Shown here piece after piece: positions 40,389-49,956 of a stretch of DNA of 64,000 nucleotides. Each line of letters starts with the position of its first letter. Positions within the stretch are counted from its first letter, which is position 1. The position numbers and the translations under genes were made by a program. A model generated the notes under the pieces. That model had not been told where the DNA came from, did not search any database, and saw only the letters and a program-made list of their open reading frames with translations. The DNA is from Bacillota bacterium (GTDB lineage: Bacteria; Bacillota; Clostridia; Oscillospirales; Oscillospiraceae): contig JAETQY010000003.1 of NCBI GenBank assembly GCA_021770445.1, forward strand, positions 51,531-115,530, read 5' to 3'.

Positions 40389-41990
40389 TCAGCCCCGGCG
40401 CTTTACAGCCGCGGCCACAAACTCCCGGAACAGCGGATGGGCTCGGTTAGGCCGGGATTTCAGTTCCGGATGGAACTGCACCCCCACAAACCAGGGGTGG
40501 TCGGCCAGCTCCACCATCTCCACCAGCGTCCCGTCGGGGGACAGGCCGGTCAGCACAAGGCCGGCGGCGGTGAGGACGTCCCGGAAATCGTTGTTGAACT
40601 CGTAGCGGTGGCGGTGGCGCTCGGCAATCTCGTCCATCCCATAGGCCGCAAACGCCCGGCTGTCCCGGCCGGTGAGCCGGCAGGGGAAGGACCCTAGCCG
40701 CATGGTACCACCCTTGTCCACCACCCCCCGCTGGCCCGCCATCAGGTCGATGACCGGGTGGGCGGTCGCCCGGGAGAACTCGCTGGAGTGGGCGTCCTCC
40801 ATCCCGCACACGTGGCGGGCAAATTCCACCACAGCCATCTGCATCCCCAGACAGATGCCGAAGAAGGGAATCCTCTTCTCCCTGGCGTACCGAACGGCAG
40901 ATATCTTGCCCTCGATCCCCCGGTCGCCGAAGCCGCCGGGGACTAAGACGCCGTCCGCGCCGGCCAGAACTGCGGCGGCGTTTTCGTCGGTGACCGTCTC
41001 GCTGTCCACCCAGCGGATGTTCACCTTCACCTGATTCTCAATCCCCCCGTGGGTGAGGGCCTCGGCCACTGACAGGTAGGCGTCGTGGAGGGCCACATAC
41101 TTGCCCACCAGGGCGATCTCCACCTCCCCCGCTGGGTGCTTGGCCCGGTGGACCATGGTAGCCCACTCGGTGAGGTCTGGCATGTGGCAGATCAGCCCCA
41201 GCCGCCGGACCACTACCTCGGCTAGTCCCTCCCGCTCCAGCATGAGCGGCACCTCGTAGAGCAGGTCCGCCGTCAGATTGGGGATGGCGTTCTCTCGGGG
41301 GATGTTACAGAACAGGGCAATCTTGTCCAGGATATCCCCGGGAACCGGGGCGTCACTGCGGCAGACGATGACGTCGGGCTGGATGCCCAGGGAGAGCAGC
41401 TCCTTGGCTGAGTGCTGGGTGGGCTTGGATTTCAGCTCTCCGGTGCCTGGGATGGAGACAATGAGGGAGACGTGGATAAACATCACGTTGTTCCGCCCCC
41501 GCTCCGCCGCCACCTGGCGGATGGCCTCCAGGAAGGGCTGGGACTCGATGTCACCCACCGTGCCGCCGATCTCTACGATGGCCACGTCGGTGTCAGGGGT
41601 GTCCAGGGCGTAGATGCTGCACTTGATCTCGTCGGTGATGTGGGGAATGATCTGCACCGTCCCCCCCAGGTAATCCCCCCGCCGCTCCCGGTTCAGGACA
41701 TTCCAATACACCTGCCCCGAGGAGACGGAGGAGTTCACTGTGAGATTCTCGTCAATGAACCGCTCGTAGTGGCCCAGGTCCAGGTCGGTCTCCGCCCCGT
41801 CGTCGGTGACAAAGACCTCTCCGTGCTGGTAGGGGGACATGGTGCCCGGGTCCACGTTGAGGTAGGGGTCCAGCTTCTGCACCTTCACCCCCAGCCCCCG
41901 CTGCTTCAGCAGCCGACCTAAGGAGGCCGCCGTGATCCCCTTGCCCAGCCCGGACACCACGCCGCCGGTGACAAAAATATACTTTGTCAT
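40389..41990 (-). CDS. pyrG: CTP synthase
   Basis: A 533-residue CTP synthase, converting UTP to CTP with glutamine and ATP. The N-terminal amidoligase domain starts [23 protein letters not shown], with [39 protein letters not shown] following. The C-terminal glutaminase has GICLGMQ with the nucleophile Cys, and [10 protein letters not shown] with the catalytic His and Glu. It is the last gene of the glnN-asnB-purC-pyrG operon, 19 bases after purC. The ATG follows GGAGGGAGAAGGGT. Confidence 0.97.
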   Translation of the reverse strand: MTKYIFVTGGVVSGLGKGITAASLGRLLKQRGLGVKVQKLDPYLNVDPGTMSPYQHGEVFVTDDGAETDLDLGHYERFIDENLTVNSSVSSGQVYWNVLNRERRGDYLGGTVQIIPHITDEIKCSIYALDTPDTDVAIVEIGGTVGDIESQPFLEAIRQVAAERGRNNVMFIHVSLIVSIPGTGELKSKPTQHSAKELLSLGIQPDVIVCRSDAPVPGDILDKIALFCNIPRENAIPNLTADLLYEVPLMLEREGLAEVVVRRLGLICHMPDLTEWATMVHRAKHPAGEVEIALVGKYVALHDAYLSVAEALTHGGIENQVKVNIRWVDSETVTDENAAAVLAGADGVLVPGGFGDRGIEGKISAVRYAREKRIPFFGICLGMQMAVVEFARHVCGMEDAHSSEFSRATAHPVIDLMAGQRGVVDKGGTMRLGSFPCRLTGRDSRAFAAYGMDEIAERHRHRYEFNNDFRDVLTAAGLVLTGLSPDGTLVEMVELADHPWFVGVQFHPELKSRPNRAHPLFREFVAAAVKRRG

Positions 41991-42009
41991 ACCCTTCTCC
42001 CTCCGCCGG

Positions 42010-42723
42010 TCACAGGCTGTTGGTCAGCCGCTCCATCACCTGGACATAGGCCTCCTCCACGCCGCCCAGATCCCGGCGGAAGCGGTCCTTATCCAGCTTC
42101 TCACGGGTGTCGGCGTCCCACAGCCGGCAGGTGTCTGGGCTAATCTCGTCAGCCAGCACGATGGTGCCATCCCCCAGCCGGCCAAACTCCACCTTGAAGT
42201 CCACCAGGGTGACGCCACAGGCCCCCCAGATCTTCCGCAGCAGGCCGTTGACAGCCAGGGCGTACCTCCGGATCAGAGCCAGCTCCTCCCGGGTGGCCAG
42301 CCCCAGGGCCAGGGCGTGGTCGTCGTTGAGCAGGGGGTCTCCCAGCTCGTCGTTCTTGTAGGACAGCTCGAAGGTGGGCTGCTCAAAGACCACCCCCTCC
42401 TCCACGCCGTACCGCTTGGAGAAGGAGCCGGCGGCGATGTTGCGCACGATGACCTCCAGAGGGACGATGGATACCCGCTTTACCAGGGTCTCCCGGTCGT
42501 TCAGCTCCCGGACCAGATGGGTGGGGACTCCCTCCTTCTCCAGCCGGGCCATGAGCAGATTGCTCATCCGGTTATTGATGGACCCCTTTCCCGCGATGGT
42601 CCCCTTTTTCAGGCCATTGAAGGCGGTGGCGTCGTCCTTATAGGAGACAATGAGCAGCTCGGGGTCCTGTGTCGTGTACACTTTTTTCGCCTTGCCCTCG
42701 TAGAGCAGTTCCTGCTTTTCCAT
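42010..42723 (-). CDS. purC: phosphoribosylaminoimidazole-succinocarboxamide synthase
   Basis: A 237-residue SAICAR synthase, joining CAIR and aspartate in purine synthesis. [12 protein letters not shown] at the start, [19 protein letters not shown] and [31 protein letters not shown] are the family signatures. The ATG follows GGAGGAACACC. It lies between asnB and pyrG, apart from other purine genes, in a glutamine and nitrogen operon. Confidence 0.97.
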   Translation of the reverse strand: MEKQELLYEGKAKKVYTTQDPELLIVSYKDDATAFNGLKKGTIAGKGSINNRMSNLLMARLEKEGVPTHLVRELNDRETLVKRVSIVPLEVIVRNIAAGSFSKRYGVEEGVVFEQPTFELSYKNDELGDPLLNDDHALALGLATREELALIRRYALAVNGLLRKIWGACGVTLVDFKVEFGRLGDGTIVLADEISPDTCRLWDADTREKLDKDRFRRDLGGVEEAYVQVMERLTNSL

Positions 42724-42774
42724 GGTGTTCCTCCATCTGTATTATCGTTTGTTTTCCACTCCAGGACCTGGAAA

Positions 42775-44355
42775 TTACACCCCGCTGTCCCCGTAGTTGG
42801 CCAGCACTCGGGCGGAGGGGTCGTTCACGTCGCAGCCCTCCCAGGACCTGTTGGGCATCCAGAAATCGGCGACCATATAGCTCTGGCCAGGGTAATACTT
42901 TTCAAAAATCTCCCGGTAGAGCAGCGACTCCTTGGTAAAGGGCTGGGCGTGGTCGTACTTCTTCCGCAGCCGCTCAAACTCCTCGTCGGTGTACTGCCCC
43001 TCGGCGTACTCCTTCAGGTCGTCCACCAGGGAGTGGCCCACCGCATCGGAGAAGGCGGCCTTCTCCCGCCACAAAATGCTCTCGGGCAGCCAGCCCCCCT
43101 CAAAGGCGCGGCGCAGCAGGTACTTGCCCTTGCCGTAGGTGTTCAGCTTCTTCTCTGGGTCGATGGACATGACATACTGGACAAAGTCCAAATCGCCGAA
43201 GGGCACCCGGGCTTCCAGGGAGTTGACCGAGATGCACCGGTCCGCCCGGAGCACATCGTACATGTGCAGCTCCCGCACCCGCTTCTCCGCCTCCTCCTGG
43301 AAGGCCCGGGCCGAGGGGGCGAAGTCGGTGTACTTGTAGCCGAAGAGCTCGTCGGAGATCTCCCCGGTGAGGAGAACCCGCACGTCGGTCCGCTCATGAA
43401 TGGCCTTGCAGATGAGGTACATGCCCATACTGGCCCGGATGGTGGTGATGTCGTAGGTGCCCAGCAGCTCAATGACCGTCTCCAGTGAGGACAGCACGTC
43501 CTCCTTGGTAATGATGATCTCGGTGTGGTCGCTGCCGATGTAGTCGGCCACCTCTTTGGCGTATTTCAGGTCGATGGCGTCGATGTCCATGCCGATGGCG
43601 AAGGTGCGGATGGGCGTCTTACTACGCCGGGCGGCGATGGCGCACACCAGGGAGGAGTCCAGCCCGCCGGACAGTAAGAACCCCACCTTGGCGTCGGACA
43701 CCAGCCGCTTGTCCACCCCGGCCACCAGCTTCTCCCGGATGCTGGCACAGACCCTGTCCAGATCCTCCTGGCACACCCGATCCACCCCGGCGATGTCCCG
43801 GTAGCAGATAAACTCCCCGCCCTGATAGTAGTGCCCCGGGGGGAAGGGCATAATTCTATCTGTCAGTCCCAGCAGGTTCTTGGGCTCGCTGGCAAAGAGG
43901 ATGGTCCCGGCGCTGTCGTAGCCGTAGTACAGGGGCCGGATGCCGATGGGGTCCCGGGCGGCGATAAACTCCCCCGTCTCGCCGTCGTAGAGGATACAGG
44001 CGAACTCCGCGTCCAGCATGGCGAACATGTCCACGCCATACTCCCGGTACATCGGGAGGAGTATTTCACAGTCGGAGCCGCTGCAGAAGGTGTACCCTTT
44101 GCCCGTCAGCTCCTCCTTCAGCGCCTCAAAGCCGTATATCTCGCCATTACAGACGGCGAAGCTGCCCTCCAGCTCAAAGGGCTGCATCCCCTCGGGGGTC
44201 AGGCCCATGATGGCCAGGCGGTGGAAGCCCAGCAGGCCCTCCCCGGCCTTCACCACCCGGCTGTCGTCGGGACCTCGGCTGCGGGTTCGGTCAAAGCCCG
44301 CCTGGAAGGCGGCCTCATCGGCCACAGGGCCGCAGTATCCAATGATGGAACACAT
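42775..44355 (-). CDS. asnB: asparagine synthase (glutamine-hydrolysing)
   Basis: A 526-residue AsnB, making asparagine from aspartate with glutamine and ATP. The nucleophile is Cys2 in MCSIIGYCGPV; FHRLAIMGL and CNGEIYGFE are further glutaminase blocks. The synthetase domain has the PP-loop LLSGGLDSSLV and GSDHTEIIITKEDV. The gene starts 15 bases after glnN and is 51 bases ahead of purC. Glutamine made by glnN is thus its direct substrate. Confidence 0.96.
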   Translation of the reverse strand: MCSIIGYCGPVADEAAFQAGFDRTRSRGPDDSRVVKAGEGLLGFHRLAIMGLTPEGMQPFELEGSFAVCNGEIYGFEALKEELTGKGYTFCSGSDCEILLPMYREYGVDMFAMLDAEFACILYDGETGEFIAARDPIGIRPLYYGYDSAGTILFASEPKNLLGLTDRIMPFPPGHYYQGGEFICYRDIAGVDRVCQEDLDRVCASIREKLVAGVDKRLVSDAKVGFLLSGGLDSSLVCAIAARRSKTPIRTFAIGMDIDAIDLKYAKEVADYIGSDHTEIIITKEDVLSSLETVIELLGTYDITTIRASMGMYLICKAIHERTDVRVLLTGEISDELFGYKYTDFAPSARAFQEEAEKRVRELHMYDVLRADRCISVNSLEARVPFGDLDFVQYVMSIDPEKKLNTYGKGKYLLRRAFEGGWLPESILWREKAAFSDAVGHSLVDDLKEYAEGQYTDEEFERLRKKYDHAQPFTKESLLYREIFEKYYPGQSYMVADFWMPNRSWEGCDVNDPSARVLANYGDSGV

Positions 44356-44370
44356 AAATATTTCCTCCCT

Positions 44371-46467
44371 TTACCGTACCCCGAACAGCAGATCGCCGTA
44401 AGTGGGGAAGGGCCAGTACTTCTTGGCCGTGAGGGTCTCGGCCTGGTCGCAGGGCAGGCGCAGCTCGCCCATCTTGGGCAGCACCTTGTCCCGGATGGCG
44501 GCGGCCTCTGCGCCGATGTCCCCGATGGCAGACAGGGCCAGCACCGTCTCCTCCAGCTGGTCGGCCTTGGCCGCGATCTGATCCACAAGGCTGGACAGCT
44601 TCTTCACCAGTTCGGTCTCGTACTGGCAGGGGCAGCCAGGGACCAGCTCTTTTTTGGCGGCGGCGGCTTTGGCGGTGTCCAGAGCGAAGGCCTCCACCGC
44701 GGGGACGATCTCGGTGCGGGCCATGTCCACCATGGTGTCCGCCTCGATGATGATAGTCTTGCAGTAGTTCTCCAGGGTGACCTCGTACCGGGAGGCCAGC
44801 TCCGCTTTAGTAAACACCCTGTGGGAGGTGAGCAGCTCCACGTTCTTTTCGTCCAGCAGGTGGGGCACGCAGTCGGGGGTGGTACGGTAGTTGGACAGCC
44901 CCCGCTTCTCCACCGCCTCACGGGTCCAGGCGTCGTCGTAGCCGTTGCCGTTGAAGATGATCCGCTTGTGGTCCTGGATGGTCTTGCGGATCATAGCCTG
45001 GAGGGCGGCCTCAAAGTCCTCCGCCCCCTCCAGCCGGTCAGCGTAGACCCGCAAGCTCTCGGCCACGGCGGTGTTGAGCATAATGTTGGCGCAGGCGATG
45101 GAGTCAGCCGACCCCACCATGCGGAACTCGAACTTGTTGCCGGTGAAGGCGAAGGGAGAGGTGCGGTTGCGGTCGGTGGTGTCCCGGCGGAACTTGGGCA
45201 GCACGTCCACACCCAGCCGCACCTTGCCAGTGTCGATGCTGGTGTAGGGGGCGTCGTGCTCGATGCAGCCCAGGATGGCGGCCAGCTCATCCCCTAGGAA
45301 CATGGATACCACGGCGGGGGGCGCCTCGTTGGCCCCCAGGCGGTGGTCGTTGCCCGCGGTGGCCACCGAGATGCGCAGCAGGTCCTGGCAGTCGTCCACC
45401 GCCTTGATGACGGCGCACAGGAACAGCAAAAACTGGGCGTTCTCATAGGGGGTCTCGCCGGGGGACAGCAGGTTTACCCCGGTATCGGTGGCCAGCGACC
45501 AGTTGTTGTGCTTGCCCGAGCCGTTCACCCCCACGAAGGGCTTCTCGTGAAGCAGGCAGACCAGGCCGTGGCGGGCGGCTACCTTCTGCATGATCTCCAT
45601 GGTGAGCTGGTTGTGGTCGGTGGAGACGTTGGTGGTGGAGTAGATGGGGGCCAGCTCGTGCTGGGCGGGGGCTACCTCGTTGTGCTGGGTCTTGGCCAGA
45701 ATGCCCAGCTTCCACAGCTCGTCGTTCAGATCGGCCATGTAGGCGGCCACCCGGGGCTTGATGGTGCCGAAGTAGTGGTCGTCCATCTCCTGGCCCTTGG
45801 GGGGCTTGGCCCCGAAGAGGGTCCGGCCGGTGAAGCGCAGGTCCCGGCGCAACGTCCACATGTCCGCGTCCACCAGGAAATACTCCTGCTCCGGGCCCAC
45901 GGCGGTGTTCACCCGCTTCACCTCGGTGTTGCCGAACAGCCGCAGGATGCGCAGGGCCTGGCGGTTCAGGGCCTCCATGGAGCGCAGGAGGGGGGTCTTT
46001 TTGTCCAGGGCCTCCCCGTTATAGCCGCAGAAGGCGGTGGGAATACACAGGGTCTTATCCTTGATAAAGGCGTAGGAGGTGGGGTCCCAGGCGGTGTAGC
46101 CCCGGGCCTCGAAGGTGGCCCGTAGCCCCCCGGAGGGGAAGGAGGAGGCGTCCGGCTCCCCCTGGATCAGCTCCTTGCCGGAGAACTCCATAATGACCCC
46201 CCCGTCAGGGGAGGGGGAGATGAAGCTGTCGTGCTTCTCGGCGGTGACCCCGGTGAGGGGCTGGAACCAGTGGGTAAAGTGGGTGGCCCCGTGGGCCACT
46301 GCCCAGTCCTTCATAGCCACAGCCACGGCGTTGGCCACCCCAATATTCAGCTTGGCTCCCTCGTCAATGGTCCTTCTCAGGGACTGGTATACCTCAGCGG
46401 ACAGATTGGCCTTCATCACCCTGTCGTCGAACACCAAACTTCCGAAATACTCCGGTACTGCTGCCAT
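44371..46467 (-). CDS. glnN: type III glutamine synthetase
   Basis: A 698-residue GSIII, the length typical of this dodecameric form. It makes glutamine from glutamate, ammonia and ATP. Family blocks include [59 protein letters not shown] and [16 protein letters not shown]. It lacks the adenylylation loop of type I enzymes. The gene is first in the glnN-asnB-purC-pyrG operon and has a consensus-like promoter with a terminator hairpin right at the start of its transcript. A type I enzyme is divergent from it. Confidence 0.96.
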   Translation of the reverse strand: MAAVPEYFGSLVFDDRVMKANLSAEVYQSLRRTIDEGAKLNIGVANAVAVAMKDWAVAHGATHFTHWFQPLTGVTAEKHDSFISPSPDGGVIMEFSGKELIQGEPDASSFPSGGLRATFEARGYTAWDPTSYAFIKDKTLCIPTAFCGYNGEALDKKTPLLRSMEALNRQALRILRLFGNTEVKRVNTAVGPEQEYFLVDADMWTLRRDLRFTGRTLFGAKPPKGQEMDDHYFGTIKPRVAAYMADLNDELWKLGILAKTQHNEVAPAQHELAPIYSTTNVSTDHNQLTMEIMQKVAARHGLVCLLHEKPFVGVNGSGKHNNWSLATDTGVNLLSPGETPYENAQFLLFLCAVIKAVDDCQDLLRISVATAGNDHRLGANEAPPAVVSMFLGDELAAILGCIEHDAPYTSIDTGKVRLGVDVLPKFRRDTTDRNRTSPFAFTGNKFEFRMVGSADSIACANIMLNTAVAESLRVYADRLEGAEDFEAALQAMIRKTIQDHKRIIFNGNGYDDAWTREAVEKRGLSNYRTTPDCVPHLLDEKNVELLTSHRVFTKAELASRYEVTLENYCKTIIIEADTMVDMARTEIVPAVEAFALDTAKAAAAKKELVPGCPCQYETELVKKLSSLVDQIAAKADQLEETVLALSAIGDIGAEAAAIRDKVLPKMGELRLPCDQAETLTAKKYWPFPTYGDLLFGVR

Positions 46468-46496
46468 TTTTCTTCACCCTTTCCGCGATAAAACGC

Positions 46497-46548
46497 ATAA
46501 AAAGAGGCAAAGACGCCTTTCAGAAACAACTGAAAAGACGTCTTTGCC
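46497..46548 (-). terminator. 5'-end terminator/attenuator hairpin of the glnN operon
   Basis: On the minus strand GGCAAAGACGTCTTTTCAG and CTGAAAGGCGTCTTTGCC pair almost completely (one bulged T, one G-T pair) around a six-base TTGTTT loop, then TCTTTTT follows. The predicted transcript start is near 46553, so the hairpin begins a few bases into the RNA and about 30 bases ahead of the glnN ATG. It is placed to stop most transcripts unless opened, or to protect the 5' end. Confidence 0.8.
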
Positions 46549-46559
46549 TTTATGGGCGA

Positions 46560-46589
46560 ATTATACGCCCCGGACGGGCCCGCTGTCAA
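46560..46589 (-). promoter_or_regulatory. glnN operon promoter TTGACA-18-TATAAT
   Basis: On the minus strand TTGACA (46589-46584) and TATAAT (46565-46560) are both perfect, 18 bases apart. It lies immediately ahead of the attenuator hairpin. Confidence 0.85.
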
Positions 46590-46647
46590 CTATTTTTTTC
46601 AGATTTTTAAGATTCTGGTCACAGTGGTGGAAAATTGCCCCGGTCTG

Positions 46648-46656
46648 TGGTATAAT
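46648..46656 (+). promoter_or_regulatory. extended -10 promoter of the type I glutamine synthetase gene
   Basis: TGGTATAAT is an extended -10 with a perfect hexamer; the -35 region (TGGAAA near 46628) is weak. Predicted leader is about 30 bases. Confidence 0.6.
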
Positions 46657-46692
46657 ACCCGGGAATTTCAATAAAAGGGATGTGGCGCCGCC

Positions 46693-47904
46693 ATGAAGTA
46701 TTCCAAAGAAGAGGTCCTTCAATATGTCCGGGAGGAGGAGATCGCCTTCATCCACCTGGCCTTCTGCGACGTGTTCGGCCGGCAGAAGAACATCTCCATT
46801 GTCCCCTCGGAGCTACCCCGGGCCTTCGAGTACGGCATCGCCTTCGACGCCTCGGCCATCGCCGGCTTCGGGGACGAGGCCCGGTCTGACCTGCTCCTCC
46901 GCCCCGACCCGGAGACCCTGATGCTCCTGCCCTGGCGGCCAGAGCACGGGCAGGTGGTGCGCATGTTCTGCTCCATAGTCTACCCAGACGGAGAGCCCTT
47001 TGAGTGCGACACCCGCTGGCTTCTGAAGGAGGCGGTGAGCTTTGCGGAGGAAAAAGGGTACTCCTTCCTCTTCGGCGCAGAGCAGGAGTTCTACCTGTTC
47101 AAGCGGGACGAAAACGGCGAGCCCACCAAAATCCCCTACGACCGGGCGGGCTATATGGACATCGCCCCCGACGACAAGGGGGAGAATATCCGCCGGGAGA
47201 TCTGTCTCACCCTGGCCCAGATGGGCATCTCCCCCGAGTGCTCCCACCACGAGGAGGGCCCCGGCCAGAATGAGATCGATTTCCGCTACTCCGACCCCCT
47301 CACTGCGGCGGACAACGTAATGACCTTCCAGTCCATCGTCAAGTTTATCGCCCAGCGCAACGGCCTGTACGCCGACTTCTCCCCCAAGCCCCTGCCTGAC
47401 GCCCCGGGCAGCGGCTTTCACATCAACATGTCCGTCCAGGCGGCGGACGGCCGGGACTGCCTGTATCCCATGGTGGCCGGGGTGCTGGACAAGGTGGCCG
47501 ACATGACAGTGTTTCTCAACCCGACAGAGGAGTCCTATGCCCGCTTCGGCGGACACAAGGCCCCCCAGTACATCACCTGGTCCCGGGAGAACCGGTCCCA
47601 GCTGGTGCGCATCCCCGCCGCTGTAGGGGAGTACCGCCGGGCGGAGCTGCGCTCCCCGGACCCGATGGCCAACCCCTATTTGGCCTTCACCCTGATGATC
47701 CTGGCGGGGCTGTACGGTATTTTGACGGAGCCGGAACTACCACCTGCAGCGGATCTCAATCTTTACCAGGCCGGCAGCGAGACGCTGATGCAGTTCAAGC
47801 AGTTGCCCCAGAGCCTGGCCCAGGCCCAGACGGCGGCCAATACAGCCTTTATTCAAAAGAATGTGGGCGAAAAAATCCTGGCAGAGTACTGCAAAAAACG
47901 GTAA
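46693..47904 (+). CDS. glnA: glutamine synthetase, short type I
   Basis: A 403-residue GSI-type enzyme, about 40 residues shorter than the usual 440-470. The catalytic blocks are present: AEQEFYLF, HHEEGPGQNEIDFRY, GSGFHINMS, ENRSQLVRIP and RRAELRSPDPMANPYLAF. The usual DGSS loop is changed to FDASAIAGF, keeping the Asp but losing one Gly and one Ser. No adenylylation loop is seen. The gene is followed 30 bases later by an ANTAR regulator. It could be a glutamine synthetase or a related gamma-glutamyl ligase; GS is more likely given the setting. Confidence 0.85.
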   Translation: MKYSKEEVLQYVREEEIAFIHLAFCDVFGRQKNISIVPSELPRAFEYGIAFDASAIAGFGDEARSDLLLRPDPETLMLLPWRPEHGQVVRMFCSIVYPDGEPFECDTRWLLKEAVSFAEEKGYSFLFGAEQEFYLFKRDENGEPTKIPYDRAGYMDIAPDDKGENIRREICLTLAQMGISPECSHHEEGPGQNEIDFRYSDPLTAADNVMTFQSIVKFIAQRNGLYADFSPKPLPDAPGSGFHINMSVQAADGRDCLYPMVAGVLDKVADMTVFLNPTEESYARFGGHKAPQYITWSRENRSQLVRIPAAVGEYRRAELRSPDPMANPYLAFTLMILAGLYGILTEPELPPAADLNLYQAGSETLMQFKQLPQSLAQAQTAANTAFIQKNVGEKILAEYCKKR

Positions 47905-47934
47905 AACCAGCTCAAGCAGAGGGGAGGGGAGTTC

Positions 47935-48519
47935 ATGAGCCTACAGGAGCGGGTATACAGCGTGTTGATCGTGTCGTCCTCGGAAAAATTCCAAAGCTCC
48001 CTCCTCCCCCTCCTGCCCGAGGCCTCCTACTCCCCCGTAATTACCGCGGCCAGCGTGGCCCAGGCTGAGCGGGACCGGAACGCCCGGGAATTTGACTTCG
48101 TCTTTATCAACTCCCCCCTCCCCGACGACGCCGGCATCCGCTTCGCCATCGACTGCTGCCGGGCCGGTGGGACGGTGACGGTGCTCTTCGTTGCGGCCGC
48201 CCTCTACGACCAGGTCCAGGCCCGGGTGGAGGAGCACGGGGTATTCGTCCTGCCCCGGCCCGTCCCCCGGGACGCCATCCTCCGAGGGCTGAACTGGATG
48301 ACCGCCGCTCGGGAGCGGCTGCGGGGATACGAGAAGAAGGTGCGCCCCATCGAGGAGAAAATGGAGGAGATCCGCCTGGTGAACCGGGCCAAGTGGCTGC
48401 TCATCAGCGAGCTGAAAATGTCCGAGCCCGACGCCCACCACTATATCACCCATCAGGCCATGGACCGGTGCACCTCCAAGCGGGCGGTGGCCGAGGAGAT
48501 TATTAAGCTCTACTCCTAA
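47935..48519 (+). CDS. ANTAR-domain response regulator, NitR-like
   Basis: A 194-residue regulator. Residues 1-120 form a receiver-like domain with weak conservation of the acidic pocket. A coiled-coil linker follows, and about residues 138-192 are an ANTAR domain (VNRAKWLLISELKMSEPDAHHYITHQAMDRCTSK as the three-helix core, with the typical KxxL and AxxxxxxxxIA-type pattern). ANTAR proteins bind twin-hairpin RNA and prevent termination. The pairing glnA-ANTAR matches the glnA-nitR arrangement of solventogenic clostridia. Likely targets are nitrogen genes, perhaps in the divergent glnN operon. GGGGAGGGGAG precedes the ATG. Confidence 0.88.
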   Translation: MSLQERVYSVLIVSSSEKFQSSLLPLLPEASYSPVITAASVAQAERDRNAREFDFVFINSPLPDDAGIRFAIDCCRAGGTVTVLFVAAALYDQVQARVEEHGVFVLPRPVPRDAILRGLNWMTAARERLRGYEKKVRPIEEKMEEIRLVNRAKWLLISELKMSEPDAHHYITHQAMDRCTSKRAVAEEIIKLYS

Positions 48520-48561
48520 CCTGTAGGAATCAACATCACACAGATACAGAAAGGCAACTAT

Positions 48562-49851
48562 ATGATAAACTGGCTGGATCTTGCACTCTACTTACAAATT
48601 TACTCCTTCCTGGGCTGGTGTACCGAGGTACTGTACTACGCCGTCACCCAGAGGAAGTTCTGCAACCGGGGCTTTCTCACCACCCCCTTCCTGCTGTCCT
48701 ACGGGGTGGCCTTCGACCTGATGATCCTCGCCCTGCCCGCCCTGGCCGGGCGGTATGTGGTACAGTTTCTGTTTACCACGGCCATCGTCTCGGTGACCGA
48801 GAGCGTCGCCGACCACATGGACCGGCAGTTGTGTCCTAAGATAAACTGGGGCGGCGAGCGCCCCCGGCTGCTGGGAGGCAGTCTGCGGGGTCTGATCTCC
48901 TCGGCGGCGGTGGCGGCCATCTTTTACGCGGTCTACCTGGTGGTCCACCCTCTTCTGCTGGGGGTGACCACCCTGATCCCCCCGCTGGCGGAGAAGATCA
49001 TCGTAGGGGCCATTTTCGCCCTGATAGCAGTGGACTTTGTAGGGGTGCTGTACACCCTGCGCACCGGGGGCGCCCAGGCCTATGAGCGGCGGGAGGCCCA
49101 CAGCAGCGAGGGCCGGATCGCCGGGAGGCTGACCGCCAGCCTGTGGCGGCGCCTCCAGAGGGCCTACCCCGGCATCCGGGAGATGACCCCCGAGGAGCAG
49201 GGGACCTACACCTTCGCCAGGGGGGTCTGCCTGGACAAGCTGGTGTGGGTGTTCCTCACCTCCGCCCTGCTGGGAGACATCATCGAGACCTTCTGGTGTG
49301 GCCTGGTCAACGGCCAGTGGATGAGCCGGTCCAGCGTGCTCTACGGCCCCTTCAGCTTTGTGTGGGGGCTGGGGGCGGTGGTGCTCACCATCTCCCTTCA
49401 GCGGCTGGCCCAGCGGGACTCCTTCTTTGTCTTTGCCGCCGGCTTCTTCATCGGCGGCACCTACGAGTACATGTGCAGCGTGTTCACCGAGCTGGTCTTT
49501 GGCACTGTGTTCTGGGACTACAGCCACATGCCCTTGAACATCGGTGGGCGGACCAATGTGCTGTTCTGCTTCTTCTGGGGGGTGCTGGCCGTGTTCTGGA
49601 TCAAGGTCATCTACCCCCACATGTCCCGGCTCATCGAGGACTTCCCCGCTCTGGCCGGAAAGGTGATGACCTGGGTGGTGGTGTTCATCATGGTGTGCAA
49701 CGGTCTGCTCACCTGCGCCGCCATGCTGCGGTATAACACCCGGGCGGTCCAGCCCCAGCCGACCAACGCCTTTGAGGAATTTATCGACCGGCAGTATGGC
49801 GACGCTTTCATGGAGCACCGCTGGCCCAATATGATCGTGACGGGGCAGTAA
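48562..49851 (+). CDS. putative ABC-transporter permease-like membrane protein with tandem CmpB domains
   Basis: A 429-residue membrane protein made of two copies of the same CmpB-type (DUF1113) domain. The first copy has IYSFLGWCTEVLYYAVTQRKFCNRGFLTTPFLLSYG, the second LLGDIIETFWCGLVNGQWMSRSSVLYGPFSFVWG, each at its start, followed by similar helices. The family is labelled ABC permease by homology but no ATPase is near, and function is unproven. Transcription may continue from the ANTAR gene, 42 bases upstream. Confidence 0.8.
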   Translation: MINWLDLALYLQIYSFLGWCTEVLYYAVTQRKFCNRGFLTTPFLLSYGVAFDLMILALPALAGRYVVQFLFTTAIVSVTESVADHMDRQLCPKINWGGERPRLLGGSLRGLISSAAVAAIFYAVYLVVHPLLLGVTTLIPPLAEKIIVGAIFALIAVDFVGVLYTLRTGGAQAYERREAHSSEGRIAGRLTASLWRRLQRAYPGIREMTPEEQGTYTFARGVCLDKLVWVFLTSALLGDIIETFWCGLVNGQWMSRSSVLYGPFSFVWGLGAVVLTISLQRLAQRDSFFVFAAGFFIGGTYEYMCSVFTELVFGTVFWDYSHMPLNIGGRTNVLFCFFWGVLAVFWIKVIYPHMSRLIEDFPALAGKVMTWVVVFIMVCNGLLTCAAMLRYNTRAVQPQPTNAFEEFIDRQYGDAFMEHRWPNMIVTGQ

Positions 49852-49858
49852 AGCTCCC

Positions 49859-49887
49859 TTGTAATAGGACGTTCTTTTGATTATAAT
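49859..49887 (+). promoter_or_regulatory. promoter TTGTAA-17-TATAAT ahead of the K+ channel gene
   Basis: TTGTAA at 49859-49864 and TATAAT at 49882-49887 are 17 bases apart, about 70 bases ahead of the start codon. Confidence 0.7.
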
Positions 49888-49956
49888 GGAGTATCATGGA
49901 AGCTGACGCGGCCCCCCGGAAGCAATTTGGGGCAAGCCCGAATTTTGGAGGTTTTT

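Noticed and set aside
46497..46553. Classical twin-hexaloop ANTAR target in the glnN leader
   Set aside because: Only one long hairpin is present, with loop TTGTTT, which lacks A at position 1 and G at position 4. Regulation by the ANTAR protein stays a hypothesis.
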